Origin: Beijerinckiaceae bacterium
Lineage (GTDB): Bacteria; Pseudomonadota; Alphaproteobacteria; Rhizobiales; Beijerinckiaceae
Assembly (NCBI GenBank): GCA_947453155.1
Contig: CANGFE010000027.1
Span: forward strand, 1-32,406
Reading direction: 5' to 3'
DNA: 32,406 nucleotides
The notes beneath the pieces were generated by a model. It did not search any database. It was given only the letters and a program-made list of their open reading frames with translations, and was not told the DNA's origin. Shown here piece by piece: positions 9,194 through 19,023 of this stretch (the first letter of the stretch is position 1; each line of letters starts with the position of its first letter). The translations under genes and the position numbers were made by a program.

Positions 9194-9201
9194 GCCGTCA
9201 C
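9179..9201. terminator. Perfect inverted repeat spanning both stop codons of convergent genes
   Basis: GTGACGGCT (9179-9187) and AGCCGTCAC (9193-9201) form a 9-bp perfect stem with a 5-nt loop. The repeat contains the stop codon of the helicase gene (9191-9193, + strand) and that of the small secreted-protein gene (9198-9200, - strand). There is no T-run on either side. It may slow transcription or protect the 3' ends of both transcripts; this is inferred from position. Confidence 0.5.
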
Positions 9202-9443
9202 CGCCCCCGGCACACTGGCACCTCAGCCACGCAGGCAAAACTCGGCGTTGAACATTGCGTCTCATCCCCCTGCGTCTTGCGGATGCAGACCTGACAGGCG
9301 TCGCTCCATTCCAGACAGGTCGTATCCTGCGCGCCGAAGGCGGCCACATGCGGCGCGTCGGGCGGGGGGAGGGCGGGGGCCTTGGCCTCATTGGCAAAGG
9401 CCGGCGCCACGAAAAGCAGAAGCAGAGCGAGGCGGAACATCAT
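9198..9443 (-). CDS. Small secreted Cys-rich protein of unknown function
   Basis: The 81-residue product starts with a clear signal peptide (MMFRLALLLLFVAPAFA, likely cleaved after AFA), so the mature protein of about 64 residues should be periplasmic. It holds six cysteines in the pattern C-x6-C-x2-C-x10-C-x6-C-x6-C, enough for three disulfides. The CLEWSDACQVC core resembles short conserved hypothetical proteins that I recall from Rhizobiales. No catalytic motif is seen. It diverges from prmA across 38 nt and converges on the helicase gene. The signal peptide and ordered cysteines make it a real gene; the function is unknown. Confidence 0.72.
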   Translation of the reverse strand: MMFRLALLLLFVAPAFANEAKAPALPPPDAPHVAAFGAQDTTCLEWSDACQVCIRKTQGDETQCSTPSFACVAEVPVCRGR

Positions 9444-9481
9444 ATTTTGAGCATAGGCCGCTCTCGTGCTAATCGGAAGCC

Positions 9482-10441
9482 ATGCTGGAAGGTCTGCCCC
9501 CCAATAATGCCGCCCATATGCTGCGCCTCATTACTGAGGAGGAGCCCGCGCGCCAAATCGCCGACGTGATCGTCGAAATGTTCGATCCAACCGAAACGGC
9601 GGCGTCCGCCTTCGAGCTTGAGCCGAATATGCGCGACTGGAACCCGAGCGTCGGGCCATGGGTGGTGGAAGCCTATTTTTCGGAAGAGCCGGATCACGAC
9701 TTTCTGCATGGCTTGGTTGAAGGCATTGCCGGTCCGGAAGCGGCGGCGCGCATTGAATATGACCGCGTGGCCGAACAGGACTGGGTGAAGAATGCGCTTG
9801 AAGGTCTGGTGCCGGTCAATGCCGGGCGCTTCCTCGTGCATGGTTCGCATGATCGCAATCGTCCGCGCACCAACGAGATCGCGCTCGAGATCGAAGCGGC
9901 TCTCGCTTTCGGAACAGGCCATCACGGCACCACGCGCGGCTGTCTCTTGATGCTGGACGCTGTGCTGAAGCAGCGCCGTCCGCGCAATGTATTGGATGTG
10001 GGGACGGGCACAGGCGTGCTGGCGCTTGCGGCCGCGCGTTATCTGCGCGCGAATGTGGCAGCTGGTGATATTGATCCGATTTCCGTCGAAGCCACTTTGT
10101 CCAATGCGCGCCTCAATGGCGCAACGCCCTGGATCCGCCCTGTTGTCGCGCGCGGCACGCAGCATCCGGATCTGCGCAAGGGCGGGCCTTATGACCTGAT
10201 CTTCGCCAATATCTTGTCGAAGCCGTTGCGGATGCTCGCACCAGAAATTGCGCGCCTGTGTGATACGGGCGGCGAGCTGATTCTCTCCGGTCTTCTCTAT
10301 CGCGATGTGCCGGGCGTTTTATCCGCCTATGCAGCGCAGGGCTTTGCCTTGAAACGCAAGTTGCATCTCGAAGGCTGGGCAACATTGCTGATGGCGCGCG
10401 GAGGCGCTGCACCGCGTCCGTGGATTCCGCCGCATGTTTGA
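9482..10441 (+). CDS. prmA: Ribosomal protein L11 methyltransferase PrmA
   Basis: PrmA trimethylates ribosomal protein L11 using S-adenosylmethionine. The 319-residue product has a family-like N-terminal substrate-binding part, a segment FGTGHHGTTRGCLLML leading into the methyltransferase fold, the SAM-binding loop DVGTGTGVLALAA (near residue 170) and the catalytic-region motif FANILSKPL (near 240, NILANPL in many relatives). The 3' end overlaps the next gene by 8 nt, which indicates coupled translation with the aminopeptidase. The start ATG at 9482 lies 38 nt from the divergent small gene. Confidence 0.93.
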   Translation: MLEGLPPNNAAHMLRLITEEEPARQIADVIVEMFDPTETAASAFELEPNMRDWNPSVGPWVVEAYFSEEPDHDFLHGLVEGIAGPEAAARIEYDRVAEQDWVKNALEGLVPVNAGRFLVHGSHDRNRPRTNEIALEIEAALAFGTGHHGTTRGCLLMLDAVLKQRRPRNVLDVGTGTGVLALAAARYLRANVAAGDIDPISVEATLSNARLNGATPWIRPVVARGTQHPDLRKGGPYDLIFANILSKPLRMLAPEIARLCDTGGELILSGLLYRDVPGVLSAYAAQGFALKRKLHLEGWATLLMARGGAAPRPWIPPHV

Positions 10442-12248
10442 GAGCCGCTTCCAGACTTTTACGGAAAGCGCCGATCCCTCACATGGCAAGGCGCGACTAT
10501 CGGCTTTGCGCAAAGAGCTGGTTCACCGCAAGCTCGATGGTTTCATCGTGCCGCGCTCTGATGACCAACAAAATGAATATGTCCCAGCCTGCGCCGAGCG
10601 CCTTGCTTGGTTGACGGGTTTCACGGGCTCTGCTGGCACTGCCATTGTGTTGACGAAAAAAGCGGCTGTCTTTGTAGATGGGCGTTACACGTTGCAAGTG
10701 GGCGAGCAGATCGACGTGAAAATCTTCGCGCCTGTCGCCATTTCTGATCTTTCGCCGGAAAAATGGCTGGAACGCCACGCCGGAAAGAAGGCCCGCATCG
10801 GCTATGACGCGGCGCTTCATACGCGCGCACAGGTGAAGCGTCTGGCTGCCGCAGTCGAGCGCGCGGGTGCAGAGCTCGTTGCGCTGGATTCCAATCCGGT
10901 TGATGCGGTTTGGGCTGATCGTCCGGCGCCACCGCTGGCACCCATCTCGTTGCATCCGAAAAAATATGCGGGTGAAGATGCAGCTAAAAAAATCGCGCGC
11001 ATTGAAAAGGCGCTGGAGAATGTCTCCGGCCTGCTCATCAGTGATCCACATGCTGTGGCTTGGGCGTTCAACATTCGTGGCTCCGATGTGCCGCATACGC
11101 CGCTGCCGCTCTCTTATGCGTTGATCGTCAAGGGCCGCAAACCGCGCCTTTATCTCGATGCGCGCAAGCTCAATGCCAAGACGCGCCCTGTACTCGAAAA
11201 ATTGGCGACGCTACGCGCGCCTGATCAGCTGCAAGGTGATTTGAAAGAAGCTGGCGAAGACGGCCTCTCCCTTCGCTTTGATGCTGCCACAGCATCTGAA
11301 AAACTCGTTGCCGCTCTGGAAAATGCAGGCGGTGTCGCCGACGTCGGGGCTGACCCGATTGCGCTCATGAAAGCGCGCAAGAATGCAGCAGAGCTTGAAG
11401 GCGCACGCGCCGCGCATCTGCGCGACGGCGTGGCCATGGTGCGCTTTCTGGCTTGGCTATCTGGGGCGGTGCCATCAGGGCGCATCACCGAGATTGATGC
11501 CGTGGCAGCGCTCGAAACGTTTCGTCGTGAGACGGGCGCGCTGAAAGATATTTCTTTCCCGACCATTTCTGGTGCGGGCCCCAATGGCGCGATTGTCCAT
11601 TATCGCGTCACGGAACGGACGGATCGCAAGATCGGGAAGGGATTTTTTCTGATCGATTCCGGCGCGCAATATGAAGTTGGCACGACGGACATCACGCGCA
11701 CGCTCTGCTTTGGCAAAGCCACGGCCGCGATGCGCGATCATTACACGCGCGTACTCAAGGGCCATATCGCCATTGCGCGCGCAAGCTTTCCGAAAGGCAC
11801 CAATGGCGCGCAGCTCGATGCGCTGGCGCGCGTCCCGCTTTGGGAAGCGGGGCTCGATTTTGATCATGGCACGGGCCATGGGGTTGGTTCTTATCTTTCC
11901 GTGCATGAAGGCCCGCAACGCATTTCGAAAGTGTCGAATGTTGCGCTGGAACCCGGCATGATTTTGTCGAATGAGCCGGGTTTTTACAAAGCCGGAGCCT
12001 ACGGCATTCGCCTTGAAAATCTGGTTGTCGTCAAAGAAGCCAGCATCAAAGGCGCTGAGCGGTCGATGTATGATTTCGAAACGCTCACCCTCGTGCCGTT
12101 TGAGACGTCATGTCTTGAGCGGCTCTTGCTCAATCGCTTTGAAGTGGCGTGGATCAACGACTATCATGCGCGCGTCTATGCAGCGCTTGCGCCGCATCTT
12201 GATCGCAAAACGCGCCTTTGGCTGAAAGAGGCGACGCGTAAGGTCTAG
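10434..12248 (+). CDS. pepP: Xaa-Pro aminopeptidase (aminopeptidase P, long form)
   Basis: This is a dinuclear metal peptidase that removes an N-terminal residue preceding proline. The 604-residue product has the three-domain layout of the long form: two creatinase-type N-terminal domains (roughly 1-160 and 160-320) and a C-terminal pita-bread catalytic domain. Metal ligands are visible as D408 and D419 in IDSGAQYEVGTTDIT, H482 in HGTGHGVG, and glutamates in SNEPGFY and GIRLENLVV. These spacings match the eukaryotic-like XPNPEP1 form rather than the shorter E. coli PepP of about 440 residues. The start overlaps the prmA stop, so the genes are cotranscribed. The 3' end converges on ligA with REP-like sequence between. 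Confidence 0.92.
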   Translation: MFESRFQTFTESADPSHGKARLSALRKELVHRKLDGFIVPRSDDQQNEYVPACAERLAWLTGFTGSAGTAIVLTKKAAVFVDGRYTLQVGEQIDVKIFAPVAISDLSPEKWLERHAGKKARIGYDAALHTRAQVKRLAAAVERAGAELVALDSNPVDAVWADRPAPPLAPISLHPKKYAGEDAAKKIARIEKALENVSGLLISDPHAVAWAFNIRGSDVPHTPLPLSYALIVKGRKPRLYLDARKLNAKTRPVLEKLATLRAPDQLQGDLKEAGEDGLSLRFDAATASEKLVAALENAGGVADVGADPIALMKARKNAAELEGARAAHLRDGVAMVRFLAWLSGAVPSGRITEIDAVAALETFRRETGALKDISFPTISGAGPNGAIVHYRVTERTDRKIGKGFFLIDSGAQYEVGTTDITRTLCFGKATAAMRDHYTRVLKGHIAIARASFPKGTNGAQLDALARVPLWEAGLDFDHGTGHGVGSYLSVHEGPQRISKVSNVALEPGMILSNEPGFYKAGAYGIRLENLVVVKEASIKGAERSMYDFETLTLVPFETSCLERLLLNRFEVAWINDYHARVYAALAPHLDRKTRLWLKEATRKV

Positions 12249-12265
12249 AAGTCTCGCCCGTTGCT

Positions 12266-12307
12266 TCTGGATTGCCGCGTCGGCCTTCGGCCTCCTCGCA
12301 AGCACGG
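12266..12307. repeat. Diverged half of a REP-like palindrome
   Basis: The sequence runs CTGGATTGC, then a GTCGGCCTTCGGCC hairpin, then CTCGCAAGCACG. It resembles the second arm (CTGGATTGC...CTCGCAATGACG) of the intact elements at 24592 and 26497, with changes. It lies between pepP and ligA, and here it comes before the first arm, giving an inside-out order. Confidence 0.5.
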
Positions 12308-12330
12308 TCGTGAGCTTGCACCCTCTCAGC

Positions 12331-12363
12331 CGTCATTGCGAGCGGAGCGAAGCAACCCAGACG
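12331..12363. repeat. REP-like repeat arm between pepP and ligA
   Basis: CGTCATTGCGAGCGGAGCG followed by AAGCAACCCAGACG matches the first arm of the REP-like palindromes at 24592 and 26497. It ends 3 nt from the ligA stop codon. Both genes converge here, so the element may help end transcription or protect 3' ends. Confidence 0.8.
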
Positions 12364-12366
12364 TTC

Positions 12367-14475
<2,109 letters not shown>

Positions 14476-14577
14476 TTAGCGCAGCCCCCGGGGGCTTTGA
14501 AGGGCGGTTGAGCTTTCGTCCACGACAGGCGCAAATCCGCGCTATACTAGATTTCGTTATTGGAAGGTATTCACCCC

Positions 14578-17500
14578 TTGCGCGACCTCATCACCCTTGT
14601 GGCGACGGCTCTGATCCTGCTGCTGACGGCGGCTTTGGCGGGGCCGTGGTTCATTGATTGGACAGCCCATCGCGGCTGGGTCGAATCAGAGCTGGCCCGC
14701 ATCACCGCCACGCGCGTGCGCGTGAATGGCGAGGTTGATCTCAAGCTGTTGCCTGTGCCGAAATTGAGCCTGCGCGATGTGCGCGTCACCAGCAATCGCG
14801 CCGACGGTCCGGTGCTGGATATTGGTCGTTTGCGTTTCGAATTGTCAGCCACGTCCTTGCTGCGCGGCGAATTGCGTTTTCTCGATGCGGAGCTTGAGCG
14901 TCCGCAATTGTCACTGAACCTTTTGGAAGACGGGCGGCTGTTGAGCCCGCGCATTCCCTATGTGTCGGGGACGGGCGTGCAGATCGAAAAGCTTACGGTG
15001 CGCGATGGCTCGCTCGCTTTCCGAAAACCAGGCCAGACTGATCCGATTGTGATTGGTGGTTTGGATTTCACGGGCGAGGCCAATTCGCTTGTTGGGCCTT
15101 TTCGCGGTTCGGGGTCTCTTCGCATGGGCTCCACACCCATTAAATGGCGCTTTTCGACAAGCGCCATTGAGCAAGATCGCCTGCGCACCAAACTCATCAT
15201 TGATGAAACGCCACTCAATCCGCGTGCGGATTTTGATGGAGCTTTGAGCTTTGCGGGTGATCTCGCGGGTGGGGCTTTGTCTTTCGAAGGTCCGGTGATT
15301 GTCTCCGCCACCACGCGCCTGTCCGGTCTCACTCTGCCTTGGCGCTTGTCGGGTCAGATGAAAGCCAGCCATGCGGGCGTCGCGATGGAAGAGGCCGAGC
15401 TGCGCGCGGGTGAAGATGAGCGCGCGCTGATCGCCAATGGTGCGTGGTCTTTCGAGCGCTTGCCGGAGCCACGCATGCGTCTGCAGATGCAAGCGCGCCA
15501 GCTCGATTTGGATCGTCTCTTGGGTGCCCCTAATCGCCCAGCAGGGCGTCGTCTTGCCGCGCTGGTCTCGGATGCATTGGCAGATCGCAGCCTGTCAGAG
15601 CCTTGGCCGCTTCACATCGAAGCTAAGCTTGAAGCGCCGAATGTTCTTCTGGCAGGTGAAGCTTTTTCGGATTTGCGCAGCGAGGTCACTCTTTCGCCGC
15701 GTGATTTGCCGCGCGTCAAATTTTCCGTGCAAGCACCGGGGCGCGCCTCTGTCTTGCTGGATGGCACATTTGAGACGGGCGCTGCCGCTTCTTTTCGTGG
15801 TCGCACAGAATTGATCGCGCGCGATATTCCGCGGCTTGCGAGTTACCTCACGCTGCTCGACCCTGATGCCATGCGCTGGCGCGATTTGCCCTTCCGCGCG
15901 CTGGAGCTTTCGGGCGATGTCGATGTGTCGGGCGTTGGCGCGATTGGTCGCCAATTGCATCTGCGCTTGGACCGCTCCGACTTTTCTGGCGCACTGGCCT
16001 ATACGCGCGCGCAAGGGACTGAGCGGGCGCGCTTCTTTGCTGACGTCACGTCGGATGCGCTGGACCTAGAAGATTTGCCCGAGCTTGCAGGCCCCGCGCG
16101 CCTCACCAGCGATATGGACGTATTACTGGCGTTGGAAGCCCGCGCCGTGCGTCTGGAGCGTTTGGGTTCGGGCGTGGTTGATGCGGGGCGTATTGGTTTG
16201 CGGCTCGTCAAAGATGCACGCGAAACGCGGCTTGAAAAACTGAATGTCGAAAATATCGGCGGCGCGAGTTTTTCGGCGCGCGGGCGCTTTGGTGAGGCGG
16301 GTCACGATCTCACTGCACAAGTTGATGCGCGCAGGCTCAATGATTTGTCGAACCTTTTGCAACGCATTTCACCGGGCGCTTGGACTGAAGCGCTTGCGCA
16401 GCGTGCGGTGGCTTTGTCACCTTTGCGGATGGATGCAGCGCTGCGCGGGCGCGATTGGATGAAGCCCGATGATCTGCGCTTGGAAGGCACGGCGCGTGGC
16501 ACCAAGTTCAATCTAACGCTCAAACCCGTTGCAGATGGCGCCGACATAACAGGGCTGGCTGAAAATCCGGATGTAGGCCTGTTGCTGCGCCAATTGGGTT
16601 TGGAGACTTTGCCCATCAACAATCCCGGCACGGGGCGCTTTCAAATGCGCGCGGCGGGCAATGGCAGCAAAGGTTTTACAGGCGCAGCATCGCTGTCAGC
16701 GGCTCGCGTCGAGCTGGTTGCAGAGGGCCGTGCGGCAGGCGCGCTGGATGCGCCCGATCTGCACGGCACTTTGCGTGTGCGCTCCAATGATGCGAGCAAT
16801 TTTCTGCGTCTGATCGGCTTTGGTTTGCCTGATCTCAGCACCAGCCTGCCGCTCGAAGCGGGCGCTGATTTGTCAATCAGCAAAGAGGTTATTGCTTTCG
16901 ACAATCTTTCGGGTCTGGCTGCGGGCTCTTTCCTCAATGGTACTTTGCGCAGTGAGGAGCGCGATGGCGTTTTGCGCTGGTCGGGTCGTTTGAAGACGGA
17001 CCGGCTGAGCCTGCCCATACTCGCCATGTTGTCGCTGGGGTCGATGCCTGTGGTTGCGCGCGGTGCCGTCTGGCCAGAGCAAAGATTTGCGCCGGGGCTG
17101 GTTGAGACGCCGCGCCTGCGTGTCGAGATCAGCGCGGGTGAATTTGATCTCGCTGAAAATCTCACCGCGCGCGAGGCACAATTTGCTTTGCGGATTGAGC
17201 CGGGCCTTGTCGGGCTCGAAGATGCGCGCATGAAGATTGGCGAAGGCCAGCTCGCAGGCCAGCTCGCTCTGCGCCGTACGGCCGAAGGTGTGGCGCTGCT
17301 GGCGAAAGCTGATTTGACCAATCTCGCTCTCCCGCAAGGGCCGGTCGCTGGTCGTCTTTCGGGCCATGTTGAACTCACCTCAACAGGTCTGTCGCACGCA
17401 GAATTGGCAGGCGGTTTGACCGGTGAAGGTCAGGCGCAAATAGATGGGCTCACGATTGCCAATGCAGATGCCACGGGTCTCGCGCGTCTGATTGCCGGCG

Positions 17501-18039
17501 TGGATCGCGGACAGGTGAATGTCGAAGAGCGGGATTTGCGCGCGGCTCTTTTGCGCGAAGTCGAGCGCGCATCTTTTGTTGGTGGCAAGCGTGAGTTTCT
17601 TGTGAATGGGGCAGGGGGCGTCTTGCGCTTCCAGTCTTTTGAAGAGCCGCGCCTGTCTTTGGGTTTTGATGCGCGTCAATGGACACAAGACGCGCGCGTG
17701 ACGCTGACCTCGCCGACGCGTCCGCGTGATTGGGCGGGTGAGGCTCCGTCCGCCACGCTGATATGGCAGGGCCGCGCAGGCGCCATGCAACGCGGGGTCG
17801 ATGCCGCTCCTTTGTTCAATGCCATTTCGACGCGCGCCATCATCCGTGAGACAGCACGCGCCGAAGCTCTGGATGAAGATATTCGCGAGCGTGCCGCCAT
17901 TCAGCGGCGCGTGAAGGCTTTTGAATTTCTGCGCCGCCGTGATCGCGAGATCAGTCTCTTTCATCAGGAAGAACGCCGACGCATTGAGGTGCAGCGCCAG
18001 CGCGAGCGCACGGATCCTTTGTCGTCAGGCCGTTTCTGA
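14578..18039 (+). CDS. Large AsmA-family envelope protein
   Basis: AsmA-family proteins are inner-membrane-anchored periplasmic proteins thought to help move phospholipids or maintain the outer membrane. The product has one N-terminal membrane segment (LITLVATALILLLTAALAGPWF) followed by FIDWTAHRGWVESELARIT, the typical AsmA opening. A very long beta-rich body of more than 1,000 residues and a C-terminal domain near SATGLARLIAGVDRGQ-type sequence follow. A charged Arg/Glu-rich tail (about the last 80 residues) ends the protein. The start is read as TTG at 14578 because GGAAGG at 14562-14567 lies 10 nt before it; the frame also has a TTG at 14560. The 3' end overlaps the convergent RHH gene by 15 bp. 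The role is inferred from the family only. Confidence 0.85.
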   Translation: MRDLITLVATALILLLTAALAGPWFIDWTAHRGWVESELARITATRVRVNGEVDLKLLPVPKLSLRDVRVTSNRADGPVLDIGRLRFELSATSLLRGELRFLDAELERPQLSLNLLEDGRLLSPRIPYVSGTGVQIEKLTVRDGSLAFRKPGQTDPIVIGGLDFTGEANSLVGPFRGSGSLRMGSTPIKWRFSTSAIEQDRLRTKLIIDETPLNPRADFDGALSFAGDLAGGALSFEGPVIVSATTRLSGLTLPWRLSGQMKASHAGVAMEEAELRAGEDERALIANGAWSFERLPEPRMRLQMQARQLDLDRLLGAPNRPAGRRLAALVSDALADRSLSEPWPLHIEAKLEAPNVLLAGEAFSDLRSEVTLSPRDLPRVKFSVQAPGRASVLLDGTFETGAAASFRGRTELIARDIPRLASYLTLLDPDAMRWRDLPFRALELSGDVDVSGVGAIGRQLHLRLDRSDFSGALAYTRAQGTERARFFADVTSDALDLEDLPELAGPARLTSDMDVLLALEARAVRLERLGSGVVDAGRIGLRLVKDARETRLEKLNVENIGGASFSARGRFGEAGHDLTAQVDARRLNDLSNLLQRISPGAWTEALAQRAVALSPLRMDAALRGRDWMKPDDLRLEGTARGTKFNLTLKPVADGADITGLAENPDVGLLLRQLGLETLPINNPGTGRFQMRAAGNGSKGFTGAASLSAARVELVAEGRAAGALDAPDLHGTLRVRSNDASNFLRLIGFGLPDLSTSLPLEAGADLSISKEVIAFDNLSGLAAGSFLNGTLRSEERDGVLRWSGRLKTDRLSLPILAMLSLGSMPVVARGAVWPEQRFAPGLVETPRLRVEISAGEFDLAENLTAREAQFALRIEPGLVGLEDARMKIGEGQLAGQLALRRTAEGVALLAKADLTNLALPQGPVAGRLSGHVELTSTGLSHAELAGGLTGEGQAQIDGLTIANADATGLARLIAGVDRGQVNVEERDLRAALLREVERASFVGGKREFLVNGAGGVLRFQSFEEPRLSLGFDARQWTQDARVTLTSPTRPRDWAGEAPSATLIWQGRAGAMQRGVDAAPLFNAISTRAIIRETARAEALDEDIRERAAIQRRVKAFEFLRRRDREISLFHQEERRRIEVQRQRERTDPLSSGRF

Positions 18040-18246
18040 TTTCGCGCGATTGAACAGATAAACGCGAATGGCCGATGAGAGATTGGCATCGCCACGCGTG
18101 GAATCAATTTCCGTGACAAGGGCCGCCAGTGAGATGGCACGCTCATGCGCGCAATTTTTCAAAGCGCTCCAAAAAGCATCTTCCAGCGAAATGGAGGTGC
18201 GGTGTCCGGCAATGACGAGCGAATGTTTGATGACGCGCGCGGTCAT
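18025..18246 (-). CDS. Ribbon-helix-helix domain protein (RHH_4-like)
   Basis: The 73-residue product reads KHSLVIAGHRTSISLEDAFW near its start: a beta-strand followed by two helices, as in small ribbon-helix-helix DNA-binding proteins. The remainder (SLAALVTEIDSTRGDANLSSAIRVYLF) fits the RHH_4 type often found in Rhizobiales. It probably acts as a dimeric transcription regulator, but no target is known. Its ATG overlaps the TGA of the upstream DUF4169 gene by 4 nt, so translation is likely coupled. Its 3' end overlaps the AsmA-family gene by 15 bp on the other strand. Confidence 0.82.
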   Translation of the reverse strand: MTARVIKHSLVIAGHRTSISLEDAFWSALKNCAHERAISLAALVTEIDSTRGDANLSSAIRVYLFNRAKSETA

Positions 18247-18428
18247 TCTGTGTCCGTCTCGCGGCGATGTGCGTCGAGCTTTTTGGCTGCAAGCGCGCGT
18301 TCAGCTTCTGTCAGCTCGCGCTCTTGTTTGGTGCGCCCGAAAGTGATGCGGTTTTGCTCGGCCTCTCGCGCGGAATCCGCGCGGGCCTTGCGTTTGCGCG
18401 CCATGCGGAGATTGACGATCTCGCCCAT
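18243..18428 (-). CDS. DUF4169 family protein
   Basis: The 61-residue product (MGEIVNLRMARKRKARADSA, then an Ala/Glu/Arg-rich helix ending AHRRETDTE) matches the short, highly charged DUF4169 family of alphaproteobacteria. It is probably one long helix with no membrane segment or catalytic motif. The gene starts 13 nt after the sspB stop and overlaps the RHH gene by 4 nt, so sspB, DUF4169 and RHH form one transcription unit. The function is unknown; a role linked to SspB or to the RHH protein is only suggested by position. Confidence 0.8.
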   Translation of the reverse strand: MGEIVNLRMARKRKARADSAREAEQNRITFGRTKQERELTEAERALAAKKLDAHRRETDTE

Positions 18429-18441
18429 GCGCGTCGCGCTT

Positions 18442-18969
18442 TCAGTGCTTTTTGCGGAAAGCGTCGATGGAGACGACTTTGCCGGGCTCGGCTTCGGCGC
18501 TGGCGGCGGTCACATCGGCCGCCGTTTCCTTACGTGCTTCTGCTGGCGCAAAAACAACTGGCCCGCTGCTCTCATTGGGCTCGAGATCATTGGCGCCATC
18601 TTCGGGGGCAGGTTCTTCGACTTCGAATTTCAAGCCGAATTGCACGGAGGGGTCGTAAAACTCGGTCACCGCATCAAACGGCACCAGCAGGCGCTCGGGC
18701 ACGTTGCGGAACGACAGGCCGACTTCGAAATTGGTTTCGGAGACGGAGAGATCCCAGAACTGATGTTGCAGGATGATCGTCATCACGTCGGGATATTGCT
18801 CGCGCATGGCGGTCGAGAGCCGCACGCCGGGCGCATGGGTGCGGAAGGTGATGTAGAAATGGTGCTCGCCGGGCAGGCCTTCTTTGGCCACTTCGCTGAG
18901 CACTTTGCGGACGGCTCCACGCAGCGCGTCCTGAACCAGTAGATCGTAGCGGATAAGGTCGTTCGACAT
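18442..18969 (-). CDS. sspB: Alpha-type SspB, ClpXP adaptor for SsrA-tagged proteins
   Basis: SspB tethers SsrA-tagged proteins to the ClpX unfoldase. The 175-residue product starts MSNDLIRYDLLVQDALRGAV and has the SspB fold core (GEHHFYITFRTHAPGVRLS, PDVMTIILQHQFWDLSV, FEVGLSFRNVPERLLVPFDA, FYDPSVQFGLKF). A disordered, acidic and Ala-rich tail follows, ending in a short basic piece (VVSIDAFRKKH). In known SspB proteins such a tail tip docks on the ClpX N-domain. The ATG lies about 20 nt after the T-run that ends the tmRNA gene on the same strand. A weak GGAA precedes the start. Expression may depend on read-through from ssrA. DUF4169 and RHH genes follow. Confidence 0.93.
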   Translation of the reverse strand: MSNDLIRYDLLVQDALRGAVRKVLSEVAKEGLPGEHHFYITFRTHAPGVRLSTAMREQYPDVMTIILQHQFWDLSVSETNFEVGLSFRNVPERLLVPFDAVTEFYDPSVQFGLKFEVEEPAPEDGANDLEPNESSGPVVFAPAEARKETAADVTAASAEAEPGKVVSIDAFRKKH

Positions 18970-18987
18970 AACTATTCCAGGCGCGCC

Positions 18988-19023
18988 AAAAAGAAGTGGA
19001 GGCTTCTGTTGCCAGGTGCCTCC
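18988..19023 (-). terminator. Hairpin and T-run at the 3' end of ssrA
   Basis: Read on the minus strand, GGAGGC (19023-19018) pairs with GCCTCC (19003-18998), and after ACTTC come five T (18992-18988). The hairpin probably forms the end of the tmRNA coding piece and acts as a terminator or processing site. The stem is only 6 bp with a 14-nt loop, so read-through into sspB, whose ATG is at 18969, is likely. Confidence 0.6.

Noticed and set aside
14508-14548. TTGAGC and TATACT as an asmA promoter
   Set aside because: The spacing is about 29 nt instead of 16-18, so the boxes do not form a promoter together; TATACT alone is too weak to list.
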